Position numbers and translations under genes: made by a program
Assembly: GCA_030533445.1 (NCBI GenBank)
Contig: CM060082.1
Coordinates: forward strand, 41,277,817-41,341,816
DNA from: Cyprinodon diabolis
Lineage: Eukaryota; Chordata; Actinopteri; Cyprinodontiformes; Cyprinodontidae
DNA length: 64,000 bases
Direction: 5' to 3'
In this document: piece after piece, positions 1 through 9,852 of the stretch
Position numbering within the stretch: the first letter of the stretch is position 1
How the letters are laid out: every line of letters begins with the position of its first letter
Notes under the pieces: model-generated
Told to the model about the DNA's origin: nothing
The model's input: only the letters and a program-made list of their open reading frames with translations
Databases searched by the model: none

Positions 1-1119
1 GGGGCAGATTTCATTGCAACATCAACAGAGATGAGAAAGCCAGTGACCCAAGGAAGCAGAGCCGATGAGTAAAAACTGCATGAACCACAGGGTTGGAAAT
101 CAGTTTCCTTTGAGATACTTCAAATATTACACACGTTCTAAACAACACGCCTCCTTTGATGTGGAACTTTCTGCCGTTCGGTTACAGGATGTTTTACTCT
201 TTAGTTCAAATTCAGGTTCCTTCTTAAAGATAAACAGTGAATCTGCAAAACTCCCATTCCTTTATACAGATAATTTGCTTTATGAGGCGACCTTAGAGGA
301 ATCAAACTACAAACCAATCATGTTTGTTTGCTTCCAGGCTTGGCTGTGATCTGGTTTTACCAACATCAAAATAAATACTTTTGGAGTTTCTTTTTTTGTT
401 TTATTTGTTTATCTTCTGGGTTTTACATGTAACAGTATAATTTTACGAGAGATACGCACATGAAAATCTGCTCCAGATTAACTAGAATCAAATATAAATA
501 TTTATAGTCTTATAGAACTTTTTTTACTCTCCACACATTTTAGCAAATTGTTTGTCCACAGACTAAACTCTTGAAATAAGGTTTTACTATTCAAGGTTTT
601 GTTTAAATTGTACAAAAAAAATCATGAATCTTGGATCTAAATTTTCCATCCTAATCAACAACTGAAGATGTAGAAATTATCAAAATCTTAACTACTCAGA
701 TCTGGATCTGAAACCTGTCAGGTGTGAAGCAGTAAATTAATATTCTTTTTAAAAAAGCTCAGTCAATCCATTCATTTTAGGGTCAGAATTTGCTTCTCAA
801 CATCAGAAACCATCTGGATCTCCTTCCATTCCAGGTCAGAGGAGGTTTGTCCTGCTGGTTGAAACTCCACCTCAGCTTCTAGTCTTTTTCTGCCTGGCTT
901 TCATTAAGGATTGGCTCCATTTAGCTTCATTTATTTTTCTTCCCCATGCTCAAGGAAAGCATCATGATGCTGCCACTACCATGCATTACCATATGAAATA
1001 TTCACATAAAGGTTAATGCAGTGTTAAAAGACCAATAGAGATGAGCAGGGGCGGAGCTAGAATGAAACACCGCACCCCTTCTATCATCCCTCTACACAGT
1101 GCTTAATGAAGTATGCAGG
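1..1119. other. No gene recognised
   Basis: AT-rich intergenic or intronic DNA. The longest ORF (65-349, plus strand, 94 codons) has no recognisable motif and no coding signature, so I do not call it. A CAGGGGCGGAGCTAG string near 1047 resembles the end of the hAT-like element at 7334-9321, but no partner end was found. Confidence 0.6.
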
Positions 1120-1245
1120 TGAAGATTCTCCATCATCCAGGTCATAGTCATTCAAAAAAATTTAAAAAAGCAATCCACTGAACTTTGTTTCCAAGTTTGA
1201 AGATGTTTGTCTTCCCATTCAGGAAGTTTTTTCAATTCAAAATGT
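1120..1245 (-). repeat. Penelope-like element fragment with degenerate hammerhead-like motif
   Basis: The segment shares the GAAGATTCTC-CATCATCCAGGTCATAGTC block with 37378-37569. It then carries, in reverse complement, the stem-loop block that ends near 1236 (CTTCC...GGAAG with a following ACAAACATC). In the other copies this block reads GAAGCGAAACGTCTTC. Penelope-like retroelements are known to carry minimal hammerhead ribozymes of this layout in their terminal repeats. Here the core is mutated (CGAAAC has become ACAAAC), so activity is unlikely. The family assignment is inference from the motif and from similarity among copies within the window. Confidence 0.45.
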
Positions 1246-2484
1246 CAGGAATAGCGTTAATTTTGAGGTTTTAGATAGTAGCCCAACAAAGCCTTGTTTT
1301 GGCTTAGAAAACATGCAAATTGAACCGAGAGAACGGGTCCGCCCCTTAGGAATGGGGGTCGTTTGGCTTCTTTGTTAGCCTACAATGCCCCATACCCGTC
1401 TGTGTCTCTGAAAGACGGGTCGTTAAAGGGAATTGTTGGCCGGGTTGAATAGGCGAGGTCTCCTGTACCCCTGTAACGGGGTTGGGGCTTCGATGATAGC
1501 GGGAAGGAATCAACTCATTGCAGGTTTTTGAAACAGCACAGAAGAGTAAATAATTAATTCAATTACAAGTACATTTAGCACTAAAAAATGTGAGTCAAAT
1601 AACCGTAAAACTTACCAAAGCAAATTTTTTAGCACAAAACACTTGATTTCTGGTCAGTTTAATAGAGGAAACGTGGAGATATTGGCTGTAAAATGTAAAT
1701 CAACTGTTAACAGTTGCCATTAAGAAAAGGAGAAAGGAAAATAAAAAACAAAGCAAACATTGAAATAATTTTATACCAACAATTTTTAATGTTGTTAAAA
1801 AAAAAAAAAAAAATTCTGTAGAAGATCACCCATTCTAAAACAAATTAACAGTGAGATTATGTGTTAAATTTTGTTTTTGTGTGTAAATAGTAAATTACAG
1901 GCAAACATATTATCCCCCCTGTATAAAGGGCGTAGTAATAAAAATATATAATATGTGAAATACTTGTTTAAATGTGTCTTTAATTTATTAAAAGTTGAAA
2001 TAGATATGGAATATGTTTAATAAATATAGTATTAATTATACAGCCCTTAGTTAAATATATCTATTTTCTTTTATATTGTAAATATAATTTTTGACGGATT
2101 TTAATAAATAATATAATTAAATCATTAATAATTATCTGAGTTGTTCTCTCAATGTGTTATAAATAAATGCCAACGTTTTTTAGAAATGTATTTAAAACTT
2201 CTCTGACAAAAATGTTGACATTAGAGTAAAAGGAACCCAAGAAGTTCTCTAACGTTGCTCGGTGAGAAGCAGCCAATCAGATGTCAGGGTTTCTATGGAA
2301 GCGACCCGCCTCTTTGACCGTGATGGCTGTGTGACAGTTTGAAAACAAAATAATATGTAACCGAGTCCAAAATAATTAATTACATTATTTATTTATTAAA
2401 TACATGTTTTAATTAAGTAAACACACATTAAAATTTTTTCATAAACTATTAATTTATTGTAATGCGCCACTCAACACACTCCAT
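1246..2484. other. No gene recognised; promoter-like patch
   Basis: Mostly AT-rich DNA with an A-run at 1797-1813. A compositionally different patch at about 2240-2340 contains a CCAAT box (2273-2277) within AGCCAATCAG, and GC-rich sequence. It could be a promoter for the candidate exon at 3220, but nothing else supports that. Confidence 0.4.
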
Positions 2485-2492
2485 ACATTTGT

Positions 2493-3022
2493 ACGGAGCC
2501 CCTCTGATGACATGGTCAAAAAAAATTTTTAATTGTGGCCACGAAGTAGTATTTCGTGGCCACGCAATAAGTATACCGTGCACACGAAAAACTATTTCGT
2601 GGCCACGCAATAGGTTTAACGTGCGCACGAAATACTTATTAATAATATTAATATCATTCCTGGACAACTGGGTAAGCAAATCGAGCGCGCCTTCTCTAAG
2701 GTCTAAGGCGCGCTCGATTTGCTTACCCAGTCGGTGACCGCCAGTCAAGTGACATTTGTTGCTAAGACGCCATTTTAGGTGGAAAAGTCGTAGTGTAAAC
2801 AACCGCAGCATAGCTAAACGAAGGACTAAAGGCCCGTTTACATAGCAGCCTGTCCAAGATAAGTCATTACAGTTAACATAAGCCTGAAAACAGGGGCGGA
2901 TTTATTGATATTATTAATAAGTATTTCGTGCGCACGTTATACTTATTGCGTGGCCGCGAAATACTACTTCGTGGCCACAATTAAAAATTTTTTTTTTTAC
3001 CATGTCATCAGAGGGGCTCCGT
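2493..3022. mobile_element. MITE with long TIRs and 8-bp TSD ACATTTGT
   Basis: The ends are ACGGAGCCCCTCTGATGACA and its reverse complement, and the element is flanked by the direct repeat ACATTTGT at 2485-2492 and 3023-3030. Inverted similarity continues inward for well over 100 bp through a segment rich in TTCGTGGCCACG, CGTGCGCACGAAATAC and GCAATAAG. The left arm has one extra internal copy of the GTGGCCACGCAATA module compared with the right. There is no transposase ORF. The 8-bp TSD is compatible with the hAT superfamily, but the terminal sequence is not the usual CAGxG form, so the superfamily remains open. Confidence 0.85.
2668..2730. repeat. 63-nt perfect hairpin (26-bp stem, 11-nt loop)
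   Basis: Both arms match exactly. The left arm begins CTGGGTAAGCAAATCGAGCG and the right arm ends CGATTTGCTTACCCAG, separated by CTCTAAGGTCT. It sits inside the MITE 2493-3022 and is GC-rich compared with its surroundings. It may mark a further nested insertion or a folded non-autonomous core. Confidence 0.9.
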
Positions 3023-3219
3023 ACATTTGTGCCTAACCTGTAGTTAAATATATCTAATGTTTGAAAATTCATGTTGGAAATAATGTGCAGCTCCACCGCT
3101 GCACATGGGGTCTGCATGTAGATCAAATAAGATCAATTACATCTGAGGAGAAAACCTTCTTTCACATGTTTACCTGCTAATGTAAAGAAGTTTATTAGAC
3201 ATAAAGACTTTTGTAAAGC

Positions 3220-3288
3220 ATGGCGGCATACGTTTCAGCTCATAAATTCATCCGACTGAGGGTCTCTCTCGGTTTCCCGGAGATCCAG
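3220..3288 (+). CDS. Candidate 5' coding exon of an unidentified gene
   Basis: An ATG in good initiation context (AAGCATGGCG) opens 23 codons (MAAYVSAHKFIRLR...FPEIQ) that end on a codon boundary at CAG, followed by a plausible splice donor, GTATAT, at 3289. The basic, aliphatic N-terminus would suit a mitochondrial presequence, but that is speculation. I do not recognise the protein. The MITE 2493-3022 lies 198 bp upstream, and a CCAAT-containing patch lies about 0.95 kb upstream. Without splicing, the frame stops within about 20 codons. No following exon was identified in the next several kb, so this may be chance. Confidence 0.25.
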
Positions 3289-3299
3289 GTATATTTAGG

Positions 3300-4764
3300 T
3301 TTATACGCCTCCCAGAGAAAGGATCCAAAGTCTTTGTATTAATAACTGTCCTGCTGGGTTTATCATCTCATGTTACGCAGCCAGAACCCCCCCCCCCACC
3401 TAATGTTACCCTAACGATCCTGTCTAAGGATGACATCAACTATATCGACTCCTCCGAGGTCTCATCTTTCCGTTTGTGCAGCCGCCGCAGTCCGACATGA
3501 ACCTGACCCTGTCCACTCCCCTCCGTCCTCAGAGACTTCCTGCCTGTTCTGTGTGTGTTCGGCTCCACCTGCGCCCTCGGTTTCTGCATTCTGAGGAATG
3601 ACTTACAGACCACAGGGATATAGATTTAAAACCTGCAAACTCCTACCAGCCATAAAAATGATTAAAGCCCCTATTTTGGTTAACTGCATGCCCTCCCACC
3701 ACAACTGGCTTTGATTTGTCAGTGGAAACCAGATGCAGGTGATGTTCCTCTCTCTGTTCCAAGAAGGCAGTAAATCTAAACCAGGTCGGGATCAGATGAG
3801 CTCTGCAGCGAACCTGATACCCACTCAGGTCCAGGACGGTACCTGCAGAGGTACCTATGAGCTCAGAAGAAACCTGTTTCCCCTGCAGCAGGGATCTCGC
3901 TGCACCGCACTCAACCTGAACTCCATGTTATAGCTCTCAGTTGTTTTATTGCCACCTTGTAAGCACTAATTCAGCCAAGGATGCGAAATGATGCAAGCCA
4001 AGGCAATCGGCTGAGTGTGGGTAGCTTTCATCGCATTTCCATTTAGCAGATAGCTGTGATCCTGCCCTGTCAGCTTAAAAAAGCTTATCAGGTGGAGAGG
4101 CACCGGTGCACCATTGGACTCGACACACAAAGAGTACAGTTTAATAGCCCTGCAGGTCCTGACTGGCAAACAGCTTATTGGATGTGTTTTTATTTTTGGA
4201 TTGCTTCATTTTACCACGGAAGATATAGGAATTTCTGTAAAATCAACAGGAGTGTATTAGGAAACCCACAGGAAACTCATTTTCTGGTCTCATGTTGCTT
4301 TTGCATGCCTGTAATCCCACAAAAAATCAGTACATTCCTGTAAACCTGAATTTCCTCTCGTATCTTAAGATGTCAGTTATTGTCATAACCTTTAGGAAGG
4401 AGGAACAGGGAACTATACCCCCTCATGTTTTAGGCTAATTTATCAGCTTAATGTAAAAGAAAAAATATATAATTTGCCTTTAGAAAAAAGTCTTTAAACC
4501 GGTTGGTTTGCTTTTGGTTAAATATATTTCCGGTTACAACTTTCCCTTAAAACAGTGTACCATGAGTACCCCTCTCAGTCAAAAGTATTGATGATTGTCC
4601 AAAAGTGAAATGTACAATGGCCTAAATAAAGACTATTTTACTTAATCTTTTAATCTGAGCATTTAATAGTAATAAAAAAAACATAAATATTTTGCCAGGA
4701 TGTTAGTAAGGATTAAAGTAAATACAAAATAAAATCCTTTTATTAACCTGTATGTCAACGTGGG
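3300..4764. other. No gene recognised
   Basis: The sequence includes a C-run near 3388 and some higher-GC stretches (3430-3620). Several short ORFs (3733-3933 and 4056-4343 plus, 3966-4169 minus) lack motifs or splice context worth calling. No repeat family shared with the rest of the window was seen. Confidence 0.5.
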
Positions 4765-5065
4765 GGGTGGAGGTTGGTTGAGGACCCAAATGCAGAGATG
4801 AGTTTTGCTGATTTAATCAAAAAGGCAACAGAAACGAAATCTAAGAACTAAAAAATACATGAAACCAAAAACCAAGAGACATCACAGGAAAACACACGTG
4901 GAGATGCAAGTAACAACAAGAAAACAGTAAATAGTAACTGAAGAGGAGGGGGAAAAAAAGGACTATTTAGCTGATATGGAGCAGGTATGGAGAGAAGTAA
5001 CTAGAAGGGAGCTAGGGGGAAAGGAGACTGGTACACCGGGGAAACAGAGAGTAACTCAAAAAATG
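4765..5065. repeat. Dispersed repeat, family D (copy 1)
   Basis: It shares ordered blocks with 18945-19255 and, more weakly, 61412-61800: GAGGACCCAAATGCAGAGATGAGTT, TGATTTAAT, AACCAAGAGAC, GGAAAACACAC, GGAGCAGGT...AGAAGTAACTAGAAGG, and GGGAAAGGAGACT. This type of sequence is common in teleost intergenic DNA. I cannot assign it to a class and see no TIR or TSD. Confidence 0.6.
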
Positions 5066-6109
5066 CAAAACAGGTTGAATATAACAAAAAAAAGTAAAAG
5101 AAAGCAGTGACCAACAAAACAAAATGACACAAATAAGTGAAAACTTAAAAAGAATTCCAAAAGGGGAGAACCATAACGCTGTATTTATAAAATTGGAGCT
5201 CCTCTGAGTAACTCCTCAATATTCACATTTAAACTTGATGAATTGGGAACAAAATACTGAACAAAAATTACAGTCAGACTGACTTGATTAGTTTTACTTT
5301 GTTTTCTTTAAGACACCTGAGCTGCTTTGATGAGCTCCATTGGTGTGAAAAACTGCTGATACCAGGCTGTTCTCTACATCGTGAACTCAAACCTATAACA
5401 AAAACATACATTTTGGTTAAGAAAAAGGGCTTGCATTATTTTTTATTTGGGTCAGCAAAACAGATCCCAGCGCTATTTTATTTTACTACCTAAGAAATTA
5501 AAATATTTTCCTGTACCCACTGCAATGTACTCACGGACCACTAGGTGTACGCATACCCCCAGTGGGGATTAACTGTTTTAGAACAGGAACTGTCCTATAT
5601 TAAGAAACAAGATCAGAGGGTCACATTTAATTCAGCTTCAGCTTAAATTTATACACACAAGAAAAGACAAGAATAAATTATATTAATCAGTAGAGTTGAG
5701 GACAATGCCTGACCAAGAAATGTCCCTTATTTCATTTTCACAAAGTTGGAAACAATATAAGTCACAACAATGGCTTTTTAATCAGCAAAATCTAGAATTG
5801 CTTTTATAAATATACATTTTATAAAAGTCTAAAAACATCACATTAAACATAAAAGCATCATCACAACTTAGGATTTGAACCAAGAAATGTAAAAGTAAAA
5901 AACTGTCTTACTTCTGCTTCAACCCTTTTTTTCTGTGTCCTTAACTAAAAGTTGTACGAAGTTTATTGCATTTTTTAACCTGCAAATTGTAATTTTTATT
6001 GTAATAGCATAAATCACCACATGATTAAAATACTTTCCATGCACATGAATGTGACAAGGTTTGAAGAGAAGGATCTAATATTCAAAGTGGACAAACAGAT
6101 TTCTCAAAA
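5066..6109. other. No gene recognised
   Basis: AT-rich sequence. A short ORF at 5284-5493 (plus) has no motif. Nothing else is supportable. Confidence 0.5.
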
Positions 6110-6815
6110 CGTTTATTGAAAACTGCATCAGAGGAAGCAGCCATGGCTTTTAAGGTAGGAACTTCTATGGGTGGAGACAGCAGGTTAGTGACCACGTCTT
6201 TCTGGAAGTGGATGATAAAGAATGTGTGAGTCGCTATCCTTGTCTTATAGTTCAGTCCACTCCCAGAGTGTGAAGTTAGCTCCAGCCAGTTGGATCCAGT
6301 CCGTCTGCCAAAGCAAAGTTGTGGTGGTTGCTGGTTGGTCCCAGACGCTGATGTATCGGTGGTCGGAAGAAAGGCAGGAGATCAGAACAGAGCAGATGAT
6401 ACAGAGGGCGAAGCCAAAGCCTATTTTGGTGATGTAGAAGGTTGTCAGAGCCAGGAGGTCAGAGATCCGCTGAAGCGCCGAGGGCGAATCCAGTTCCAGG
6501 TACGGTGCACAAACAGGTAGAGATTCAGCAGGAGTCAGAAGATACTGTAGGTCAGGCAAAGAGATCTGATAGGAACAGGCACGCTCGGAGCTCAAGAGGC
6601 AGAATAGGTCAGCATCAGCTAGTTAGACCACAGGTACACTAGAATAAGTCTCACCAACGGCTTGAAATAATCTGGCACTGATGACTGGTCTGAAGGCTGG
6701 TTAAATATTGACTAATACCCGAGGATAAGATAATTGGTTAATGAGAACTGGGCAGAGTTAAGCAGGTGTGTGAAATGAGTAATCAGACCAGACGTCAGCA
6801 CCCAAAACATGACAG
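6110..6815. repeat. Probable dispersed repeat, unclassified
   Basis: This is a GC-richer block that opens with CAAAACGTTTATTGAAAACTG and closes with GGCAGAGTTAAGCAGGTGTGTGAAATGAG and CAAAACATGACAG. The organisation resembles family D (4765-5065, 61412-61800) in having AGCAGGTGTG and ATGACAG near one end, but no close second copy is present. Overlapping short ORFs on both strands (6222-6642) have no recognisable domains and I treat them as chance. Confidence 0.35.
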
Positions 6816-7325
6816 AATGAACCTAAACAGCATTTAGGCTTCTACACCTCTTTACTCTCTTCATTATCTATTATCTGAAGGCAACACTGTGTGATATTTA
6901 GCCACTAGGGGTGCTAGACCTGTAACTGGCTACATTACACAGTCTCCCTCCGTGATAGCAGTGCTTTAGACCACAGGATTAAGAAGTCATGGATTTACTA
7001 GTAAAGATCAAGTTACAATAATACAGATTATAGATTAACTACTATATCAGAGAACCAAAAATATGTCTGATGGTGTAAGGGTCATACTGTGGCCTATTTT
7101 AGGGGGGTGCAACAGAATTCCCCCCCCCCTTCTTGCTTTTGTTTGTTTTTTTGCATGTTTGTCACACTTTGGTGTTTGTAGAACACCTAAAATATAAATC
7201 AAAGTATGTGAAACCTGTTTATAAATTACTGTCAACCTGCTTTCCCCTAGTTAAAGACAAGAGATGCTTTGCTAACGTCGCTAGCTGCAACTAAGAAAAC
7301 AGTAGAGGCAGGATTTCCAGAATAG
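6816..7325. other. No gene recognised
   Basis: AT-rich DNA with a C-run near 7121. No repeat family or coding signal was seen. Confidence 0.5.
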
Positions 7326-7333
7326 TAGCCAAT

Positions 7334-9321
7334 CAGGGGTGGATCTAGAAAAATATTTATGGGGTGGCAAGAGGGGGGCAGGAATTTTTTAGGGGTGGCA
7401 ACATATGGTATTTGTTTACACTGAATTTAATCACAGTTATCACAGTTTGGTGAGAATAGTATGTACAGTACTAGTGTTTCATGTGAAACAGTTCATATTA
7501 ATAATACATCGTACAATGTGATCTCACTTAATAGGAGATAGAAGAATGATAACACTACTTCTAGAGGGTCCTTATGACAGGAAAGGTATTAAGGTAAGAC
7601 ACAGGTGCTGAGTCGCAGATGTGTGAGATTGACTGTCAGAGAGGCAGCTTTGCAGCATTTGCACAAGAAGAAACTATAGAAAGAAAAAGTTTCCCATCAG
7701 AGATCTATGGACTGAGCTGTACTAAAGTGAGCATAACTACACAGTAGAAATAAATGGGTCAAGGCACCCGAACAAGGTACCAGACATCCATGTATTGTTT
7801 ACTCTGAACACACATTTACCCCATTTGTTCCTCAGTAACTTGACATACAGCAGTTAAGGCAACATGAAAGGGACATTTCATGCATGTAAATATGCTGTAG
7901 ATAGAGCTGTATATGGAGGACCAACTCTGCCATATTTAAAAATGAATACAGAAATAAATAAATGCTCAATAAGCATACAATTAATTGCCACCAAAAATAC
8001 AATCAACAAATAAATGTAATTAGAAATTATATTATAATGGCAGGCAGAAATGTTAAAAGGGCAGGAAGAAAGAAATAGCGGTGAAGAAATAACTAGGGTA
8101 AAAAAATACAAAGGAAGAATAAAACAGACAAAAATATGATAACATGCACATAAATAAATACTTAAAAATATAAGTAATTAAAAAATGAAGTTGAAGATCA
8201 TAAATGACAAAAAAATAAATAAGATAAATATTAAAAAGGCAAAGAAATAAAGAAGCCAATTAACAGAGTTATATACCTTTATGACTAGCTGTATAATTTA
8301 ATTTCTACTTACATTTATTTGTTGTTTGTATTTTGGTGGCAATTAATTGTATGCTTATTTATTTATTAAGCATTTATTTATTTCTGTATTTATTTTTAAA
8401 TATGGCAGAGTTGGTCCTCCATACTGCTGTATCAACAAATCAACAAAAAGGCGGGTTCTGTATGTTACATCAAAATCTCCACAAATCTAAAAAGAAGCAA
8501 CATAAAAATACATTTTGCTTGTGAGTAGGTTCATACAGGTCATTTCTGGATAGTTTCATATTATATATACAAAAAAGAAACAACAACACTGCTTCATATT
8601 AAGCAGGATTCACACCAGTATCACATTTTTAACTTTTAACACTTTTGTTTTTTTTAAAGGAAATATCAGATTTTCTCAGGTGCCAAAACAATATGTAACA
8701 TCTCTGTAAAGGCTCACCAGAGAGCATAACATAAAGTTACACTGACTATAACAGCTGAATGCAGTGATTTCCACGTTGCTCAGCAAAACGCTTCACAACT
8801 TTATTTAGATCCAAAGCCTTTGTGCGTTTTGATTTGAGTACAACCAAACTTGATCGTCTCTTTTCTGTCATAGTTGACCGCAAATATGTCTTTATGAGCC
8901 TGAGACGTCAGGCCTAACTAACATCATAGAGAAATAACATTCTGCAACCTGATTTTTATCATCTCAAAATCAGCATTGCAGCTATGCTAGCAACATTGTG
9001 CTTTCATTATGATTTCATTTCTCGATAGATAGTTAATCAATTTTTACCTGTTTCATCCCGTGTCTCCTCTCCCCATGACCACTGGCTCCCTCGCTTTGCC
9101 CCATTCGGTTTTCAAAACAATCAGTCTCAGTCGCTCGCGCGTCATCTCGGGCTGCATTCACTGCAGTCCGACATTGGAAATTAGCGGTCGTAATTCTCAA
9201 ATGATCCATAATTTATAAGCCTCGCCACCCCTACAGCCAACTGGGGTGGCAGCAGGAGTGGCAAGGCTGTCATTTAGGGTGGCATTTGCCACCCTAAGCC
9301 ACCCCAGTAGATCCGCCTATG
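7334..9321. mobile_element. hAT-like non-autonomous element, 8-bp TSD TAGCCAAT
   Basis: The left end is CAGGGGTGGATCTAG and the right end is the imperfect reverse complement (...TAGATCCGCCTATG). The element is flanked by TAGCCAAT at 7326-7333 and 9322-9329. A CAGGG-type terminus with an 8-bp TSD is the hallmark of the hAT superfamily. The region just inside both ends repeats GGGGTGGCA-like words, probably the subterminal transposase-binding repeats. No transposase ORF survives. A second element (7914-8421) is inserted within it, so this copy is the older of the two. A GC-rich promoter-like patch lies at 9060-9180, close to the right end. Confidence 0.85.
7914..8421. mobile_element. Palindromic MITE nested in the hAT element
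   Basis: The ends are TGGAGGACCAACTCTGCCAT and its reverse complement (ATGGCAGAGTTGGTCCTCCA). Inverted similarity runs inward for about 130 bp through AATACAGAAATAAATAAATG, GCATACAATTAATTGCCACC and CAACAAATAAATGTAA. TA lies on both sides (7912-7913 and 8422-8423), compatible with a Tc1/mariner-type target. The right arm has a small TTTATTTA expansion. Short minus-strand ORFs here (7878-8259) are AT-rich chance reading frames. Confidence 0.8.
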
Positions 9322-9329
9322 TAGCCAAT

Positions 9330-9810
9330 CGAAGGGAGTTTATTCTTCCAGCTTAGTTCCTCCCTCATGACAAAAGTTGACATGAGGACACAGAAACAGA
9401 TCGATATTCGAGCAGGAGAGAATTTACAGGAGCATAAAATACTGGGGGCCTCATGGTATGAAAATATTTCGAAATGCACTTGAAGAGTAGTTCAGTTGCA
9501 TGTGTTTTAAATAAAACTGCTCATGTAACGATGTATTATGTTCAGATTTGCTAAGTTAAATAACAATACAGCATTTTGCTTGTACCACAGGGTAACAGGT
9601 AAATCTATTTCAAACCTGTCCTGAATCTGGGGAAGGTAGTGCTGTTGCTTTTTTTGCAGATGATGTGGTTCTATTTTGGCCATAATCTTCAGGGTGGACC
9701 GTAGCGATGCACAGCTGAGTGAAAAGCAGCAGCGGTAAGAATCAAGCCTGAGGCCATAGTTGGCATTACTTGCTCTATTTACCTTTTGCTGCTGTAACAC
9801 CACAATTTCT
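9330..9810. other. No gene recognised
   Basis: No family shared with the rest of the window until the LINE tail at 9811. The region 9600-9810 may belong to the same degraded LINE 3' end, but I see no coding remnant. Confidence 0.4.
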
Positions 9811-9852
9811 CCATTGTGGGACAATAAAGGAATTTTCTATTCTATTCTGTCT
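9811..9852 (+). repeat. LINE 3' tail (Rex1/CR1-like)
   Basis: The sequence reads CCATTGTGGGACAATAAAGG, then a TTCTATTCTATTC microsatellite. This conserved 3' hairpin or polyadenylation-like segment with a short tandem tail is typical of fish CR1/L2/Rex1-type LINEs. The same motif occurs in antisense at 50786-50860. Confidence 0.65.

Noticed and set aside
1047..1062. CAGGGGCGGAGCTAG as a hAT terminus
   Set aside because: No matching inverted end or 8-bp duplication could be found.
6245..6642. Overlapping ORFs on both strands suggesting a gene
   Set aside because: Three frames open together in a GC-richer repeat-like block, without motifs or splice structure.
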